Assembly: GCA_039715055.1 (NCBI GenBank)
Contig: JBDLID010000024.1
Location: forward strand, 1 to 30,153
Direction of reading: 5' to 3'
DNA length: 30,153 nt
From: JBDLID01 sp039715055
GTDB taxonomy: Bacteria; Desulfobacterota; Desulfobulbia; Desulfobulbales; Desulfocapsaceae
The position numbers and the translations under genes were made by a program. Positions 26,109 to 30,153 of this stretch are shown one piece after another (within the stretch, counting starts at the first letter, position 1; each line of letters starts with the position of its first letter). The notes beneath the pieces were generated by a model. That model searched no databases and was not told the DNA's origin. It saw only the letters and a list, made by a program, of their open reading frames with translations.

Positions 26109-28520
26109 ATGTTTGGGGCCCCAATATTCACCTGGAACCGTTGGCTGTCCATGAGACTGGCTACCCCTGTATTTAAAAATATCCTTGCCCTCTGTATTGC
26201 CTTTATAGTGGGTATTCTCCTGCTGATTGTGCTCAATGTCTTTTTTCTCGGATTGATCGAGGGGCTTGATAAGCAGGTGGAAAATGAACGGGCGAGAATT
26301 GATATCGGTCAGCAGATCATTAACGATCTGAACCAGCTGGAGCGTATTTTCTACACCCTTGTCACCACATGGGATTCGCGCCAGCACAAGAAGCAGCTGA
26401 TCGATATGGAGAATTCTTTCAACCATATTCTCCAGGCGTTTGATGTCCTTGAAGAGGGTGGTACCCTCAGTATCAGTACCCGCCTCAACCTGGAAGATAT
26501 TTATGAGTTTCACTATACCATCTCCTATCAGCCTGATGGACGGCACGATATTGTCCTCGAGGTAGTCGATCTGAAGCCGAAACTGATTACGATTCGGGAA
26601 AAGATCAATATTATTGCTGTGACCACGGCAGATCGTAACCAGTTATTCACTGTTGATCAGGGGGGTAGCAGAACCGCAATGAAAAAGATCAGGACCCAGG
26701 TCAAGACGACCCGTTCTCTCTTTGTGCGGATCAAGGAAAACGCCAACCGCCTCTATTACTACGGCTACCAGAACCTCAAAGAGCTTGATACGGAAATCAA
26801 ACAGCGGAAGTTTTTCTATAACAGTCTGCAGGTGTTTTTAATTGTTATGATCTGCGGCCTGGTGCTCGGCATCAGTTTTCTCATTGCCAGGCAACTGCAT
26901 CGTATCACCCTCCAGCTGGAAGCGGCAAAGCTTGAGATGGAGAAGGCCAAGGAAAAGGCCGAGGCTGCCAACGAGGTGAAGTCACAGTTCCTGGCCAATA
27001 TGAGTCATGAGATTCGTACCCCCATGAACGGTATTATCGGCATGACCCGCCTGGCCCTGGAAGGTGATTGCAGTGACCGGCAAAAGCATCGTCGTTTTCT
27101 CCAGACCATCCAGGCCTCTGCCGATGCCCTGCTTATCATTATCAACGACATTCTTGATTTTTCAAAAATGGAGGCTGATCAACTGCAGCTGGAGAGCAGG
27201 CCGTTTAATGTCAGACACATTGTCCAGGCCACTAATCAGACCATGGGCGTGCTCGCTCAGAGCAAAGGCCTGGAACTGAATGCCACCATCGATCCGGATG
27301 TGGTCAATGTCGCCAGGGGGGATGAAGGCCGGATTCGTCAGATTCTCCTGAACCTGTTGTCCAATGCGGTCAAGTTTACCGAAAGCGGCAGTGTGCATGT
27401 CAGGGTCGGGCAGGAAGAGGCTGACAACGGTGCCCTGCGACTGGTCATTGAGGTCAGAGACACCGGCTGTGGGATTGCACCTGAAAATCTTGAGGCCGTA
27501 TTTGAGAGTTTTGCCCAGGAGGATGCCACTGTCAGCAGGCATTTCGGCGGCAGCGGCCTTGGCCTGGCCATTTGCAGAAAATTATGCCGCCTGATGGGTG
27601 GTGATATCACGGTGAAGTCCACCCTGGGAGAAGGCGCCGTATTCATGTTCTCGGTGGTTGTCGAGGCTGCAGAGGGGGAGGAGGCGCCGAAGTTTGTTGA
27701 CGATAGCGATAACGGGCCTGTCAAGCATGGAGAGCCCTTGCGACTCCTGCTGGTGGAGGATAACGAGGTTAACAGGGATCTTGCCCGTATGACACTTGAG
27801 AAGGGGGGCCATCAGATTGTTGAAGCCGTCAACGGTGCCGTTGCTCTTGATATACTTTTAACCGATAGATTCAATGCGATTTTGATGGATGTCCAGATGC
27901 CTGTCATGGATGGTTTGACCACCACTGAAATCATTCGCGGCCTGGAGCAGGGTGAAGTCTCTGACAAAGCTCCCGACGGTCTGCTTGAGAGGCTCCGGGA
28001 CGGCCATATCCCGATCATTGCCATGACCGCTCATGCCATGAGCGGTGATAGTGACAGATGCCTGACCGCCGGTATGGATTTCTATCTGACCAAGCCGTTT
28101 CAGCCCCGGGAGCTGGCAGAGGTTCTGACCCATATGGGTGGAAGCCTTGTGGTTGCCCCTGAGCCCACGGTGAATGATGACAGCGGGGCTGACGGGGCTG
28201 ATATTGAGCAGAGGGTTATCAAGCAGTTGAAGGAGACCTATGGGCTGGAGGATGACCAGGTCGGAAGCTTGCTGGATTCCATGAAAACGACTCTCCTGGA
28301 GAACCGGCAACAACTCGAAGCAACCCTTGAAAAACAGGATATGGAACAGGTTTCAAAGGCGGCCCATACCATGGTCGGTGTCCTGCTCAACGCCGGTCTG
28401 GGCGATATTGCTGAACTGGCAAGGGACATTGAGTTCAGTGCTAACGACGGCGGCAGCCCAATGGATATCAGCAACAAGTTTGAACAGTTGAAGAGAATGC
28501 TTGCTGATTTTCTTGAGTAG
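26109..28520 (+). CDS. Membrane hybrid histidine kinase with REC and HPt domains
   Basis: 803 residues from the ATG at 26109; an in-frame ATG at 26151 is equally possible, as neither has a clear ribosome site. Membrane helix 1 (about 22-48), a helical periplasmic domain of about 185 residues, helix 2 (about 237-258), and a short coil. HisKA has H300 in MSHEIRTPM; the ATPase has LLSNAVKFTE, DTGCGIAPE and GSGLGLAI. The receiver carries D594 in AILMDVQMPVMDG and LTKPFQP. The C-terminal HPt domain (about 705-800) has H753 in AAHTMVGV, which lacks the usual Lys after the His (HxxKG). The plan resembles TorS/ArcB phosphorelay kinases. With the binding lipoprotein just upstream it looks like a TorT/TorS-type sensor pair (inference). 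The final response regulator is not in the window. Confidence 0.93.
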   Translation: MFGAPIFTWNRWLSMRLATPVFKNILALCIAFIVGILLLIVLNVFFLGLIEGLDKQVENERARIDIGQQIINDLNQLERIFYTLVTTWDSRQHKKQLIDMENSFNHILQAFDVLEEGGTLSISTRLNLEDIYEFHYTISYQPDGRHDIVLEVVDLKPKLITIREKINIIAVTTADRNQLFTVDQGGSRTAMKKIRTQVKTTRSLFVRIKENANRLYYYGYQNLKELDTEIKQRKFFYNSLQVFLIVMICGLVLGISFLIARQLHRITLQLEAAKLEMEKAKEKAEAANEVKSQFLANMSHEIRTPMNGIIGMTRLALEGDCSDRQKHRRFLQTIQASADALLIIINDILDFSKMEADQLQLESRPFNVRHIVQATNQTMGVLAQSKGLELNATIDPDVVNVARGDEGRIRQILLNLLSNAVKFTESGSVHVRVGQEEADNGALRLVIEVRDTGCGIAPENLEAVFESFAQEDATVSRHFGGSGLGLAICRKLCRLMGGDITVKSTLGEGAVFMFSVVVEAAEGEEAPKFVDDSDNGPVKHGEPLRLLLVEDNEVNRDLARMTLEKGGHQIVEAVNGAVALDILLTDRFNAILMDVQMPVMDGLTTTEIIRGLEQGEVSDKAPDGLLERLRDGHIPIIAMTAHAMSGDSDRCLTAGMDFYLTKPFQPRELAEVLTHMGGSLVVAPEPTVNDDSGADGADIEQRVIKQLKETYGLEDDQVGSLLDSMKTTLLENRQQLEATLEKQDMEQVSKAAHTMVGVLLNAGLGDIAELARDIEFSANDGGSPMDISNKFEQLKRMLADFLE

Positions 28521-28541
28521 GTCTGGAACAGCCGGTCCGGG

Positions 28542-29321
28542 CTATTGCCTGTCCTTCTGAGGAGGCGGAGGAATTTTTGCCGCCAGCCAGTCCACAATGA
28601 GCTGCTCCACTCCACCCACCTGGCCGAACATCCTGGTGCCGTGGATATTCGTTTTGTCAAAGAGGTGCAGTTCTGCACCATTGTCACCTAAAGCTTCATA
28701 TATCGCATCGGCGCCCCGCTGTTGTTCTTCTCTGCTGGAGAGAATGAGCAGAGGGGTTCCGGGCCAGGTCGTGACATGTTCGAGGGTTGGTACGCCGAGA
28801 TAGTTTTCTCCCGGAGTGAGCAGGACAACACCTGCCGGTCGGATAACATCCTTACTGACACTGTGAACGGCCACGGAACAACCGACGCTGGCACCAATTA
28901 TCAGTTGGCGCTGCTGGGGAATCCCTGTCGTCCTGGCCAGATATTGTGACGCTGCCTCGACATCACGGTACATTTCGTTAAAAATGGACGGGTCGCGGTC
29001 AATGACCCGCTGTTCGTCATCACTGCCGTCGGCTGCCAGCCGGCTCTCACCATGTCCCCTCAGGTCCATGGCCAGCACGGTGAAACCGTTTCGGGTGAGG
29101 TGGGAAAGCAGGGGCTGGTAACTCTGACGGGTGTGGCGATACATGGGGAGTAGAATGACCGCTGCCCCAATATCCTTTTTGCCCGGCAGGCTCATCTCAC
29201 CGATAAGCGGGTGGTTGTCACTGGAGGTGAGCTCAAGGCGTTGACCGCCAATTGCACAGTTAAGAAAAAGCAGCATCACAACCTGAATCATGCAGCTGCA
29301 GACCAGAACTTTTCCTCTCAT
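28542..29321 (-). CDS. Exported alpha/beta hydrolase
   Basis: 259 residues. A hydrophobic N-terminal segment (about 5-24) acts as signal peptide or anchor. A cysteine at 22 is not in a good lipobox, so lipidation is doubtful. The hydrolase fold shows LLPMYRHTRQSY, LAMDLRGHGES (typical D-x-R-G-H-G-x-S), the nucleophile elbow GASVG with S145, and the candidate catalytic His H227 in NIHGTRMF. The acid is probably E198 or E199 in SSREE. It is likely an esterase or peptidase-like enzyme in the periplasm; the substrate is unknown. A strong GGGAGGA precedes the ATG. The last residues are PPPPQKDRQ. It converges on the third kinase with only 21 nt between stops. Confidence 0.85.
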   Translation of the reverse strand: MRGKVLVCSCMIQVVMLLFLNCAIGGQRLELTSSDNHPLIGEMSLPGKKDIGAAVILLPMYRHTRQSYQPLLSHLTRNGFTVLAMDLRGHGESRLAADGSDDEQRVIDRDPSIFNEMYRDVEAASQYLARTTGIPQQRQLIIGASVGCSVAVHSVSKDVIRPAGVVLLTPGENYLGVPTLEHVTTWPGTPLLILSSREEQQRGADAIYEALGDNGAELHLFDKTNIHGTRMFGQVGGVEQLIVDWLAAKIPPPPQKDRQ

Positions 29322-29558
29322 CTTGTCCTCCCGGGGAGTTATCCAGATTGTTGATCTGAAAATATCATCTGTTATATTTTGAAAGGCATCGTCCCACTTA
29401 CAGCCTGTTCTTTATCTTAGGCTGATCTGTTTCTAACCCGACAAGTCGGAAGCTTTTAGAGTCGCTGGATAAGTGCCTTGGTGGTAAGGTGGCCATTTGA
29501 TTGCAATTACCCCTCCTCAATTTCTTGTTTTTTATGACAGGAATTCAGGAGTAAGGCA
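29322..29558. other. Intergenic region between the hydrolase and the BatE-like gene
   Basis: No gene supported. Hairpins CAGCCT / AGGCTG (29401-29424) and CCGAC / GTCGG (29438-29449) are present. An 11-bp inverted pair with one mismatch (ATAAGTGCCTT near 29469-29479 and its complement near 29553-29563) brackets about 75 bp and includes the upstream gene's stop. A GGAGGGG on the minus strand precedes only 16- and 32-codon frames. Confidence 0.35.
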
Positions 29559-30153
29559 CTAATACTTGCGTAAGGGGGCGACATCCGGCTCATGGGGAGC
29601 GATGGAGAGCCAGCCCTCCCGGCCTGAGCGGGTACGAACCCGGACGAAATCACCGTGTGTACTCATGATTTGAACCATACGGCCCTCTTCAATGATTCCT
29701 GATGAAGGGGCTGAGTCAAAAGGTGAGAGCATCAGCCGGCTGTTACTGGTGACCACCACACCGCTGTGCAGATCATACCATTTGAAAATAGTCCCTGCTG
29801 CCGCTGCTGTTATCAGAAACAGCAGGCAGCAGAGGAGCAGGCGGTGGTTTTTTCCGGGCAGAGGACGCAAGAGTGTTACTGCTTCAAGCGTGGTTGTCAG
29901 AATAATCAGGCAGAGAAGAAAAAGCAGCCACTGGTCGAGTTGGAGCAGTGGCTCAAAGTAGTCTCGAAAAAATTGCTGTTCTTTAAAAAGCCCGGCTTCT
30001 TTTCTGACCAGTTCGAGGTTGCCGCGAGTGTCACCGGCTGAGGGCAGGAGGCGCAACGCCCTTTCATAACTCAGGACTGCATAACCAATGCGACCACTGC
30101 GGGCATAGCTGTTTCCGAGGTTGTGAAGCAGTTGGGCGGAGTATCCCTTCTCT
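29559..30153 (-). CDS. BatE-like TPR and SH3-domain membrane protein, N-terminus cut by window edge
   Basis: The frame is open through the right edge, so the TTG at 30056 is not the start; about 198 codons are visible. The first readable part is a TPR unit, LLHNLGNSYARSGRIGYAVLSYERALRL, followed by NLELVRKEA. Two membrane helices follow (WLLFLLCLIILTTTLEAVTLL and LLLCCLLFLITAAAAG). The end is a bacterial SH3 domain with GIIEEGRMVQIMSTHGDFVRVR and GREGWLS. TPR, two helices and SH3 in that order is the BatE pattern of Bat (aerotolerance-type) operons, which also encode MoxR and VWA proteins. The rest of such an operon would lie to the right of this window. The function of BatE is not well defined. 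Confidence 0.8.
   Translation of the reverse strand, partial: EKGYSAQLLHNLGNSYARSGRIGYAVLSYERALRLLPSAGDTRGNLELVRKEAGLFKEQQFFRDYFEPLLQLDQWLLFLLCLIILTTTLEAVTLLRPLPGKNHRLLLCCLLFLITAAAAGTIFKWYDLHSGVVVTSNSRLMLSPFDSAPSSGIIEEGRMVQIMSTHGDFVRVRTRSGREGWLSIAPHEPDVAPLRKY

Noticed and set aside
28525..28548. Terminator between the third kinase and the hydrolase
   Set aside because: AGCC / GGCT gives only a 4-bp stem and there is no T-run on either strand.

Overview
The window is about 30 kb of compact, mid-GC bacterial chromosome with no mobile element, CRISPR array, tRNA or rRNA that I could see. The gene content suggests a Gram-negative anaerobe, most likely a Desulfobacterota member (Desulfobulbales-like). 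The pointers are a fused FAD/Fe-S D-lactate dehydrogenase beside acetate kinase and pyruvate kinase, large hybrid histidine kinases, a c-di-GMP riboswitch with PilZ proteins, and a BatE-like protein. The taxonomic call is inference from content, not from a search.

Layout. Positions 1-3833 (minus strand): aldo/keto reductase, a U32 tRNA-hydroxylase-type protein, a K+ channel with RCK domain, and mntP (cut by the left edge), probably one transcript. Positions 4138-8916 (plus): mnmA, mtaB and cinA in a tight operon, then recA behind a leader with two inverted repeats. Positions 8981-10030 (minus): an orphan XdhC-family protein. Positions 10294-16396 (plus): D-lactate dehydrogenase, ackA and pyk, a lactate/pyruvate/acetate energy module with palindromes in each intergenic region.

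Positions 16622-28520 are a signalling block. A PilZ gene (minus) stands divergent to a 1283-residue hybrid kinase with a 4HB-like sensor, triple HAMP, GAF and three receiver domains. CheR and a second hybrid kinase (REC-PAS-HK-REC) follow. A second PilZ gene (minus) sits behind a recognisable class I c-di-GMP riboswitch whose 3' strand overlaps an intrinsic terminator. Next come a ModA-like solute-binding lipoprotein and a third hybrid kinase with receiver and HPt domains. The last two look like a binding-protein/sensor-kinase pair. No CheB, DNA-binding response regulator, GGDEF or EAL gene is present in the block.

Positions 28542-30153 (minus): a secreted alpha/beta hydrolase, and a TPR/SH3 BatE-like membrane protein cut by the right edge.

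The most notable items are the c-di-GMP riboswitch with its terminator upstream of pilZ, the kinase-CheR-kinase array bracketed by two PilZ genes, the binding-protein/kinase pair with a mutually exclusive hairpin set in its leader, and a perfect 16-bp palindrome between ackA and pyk.
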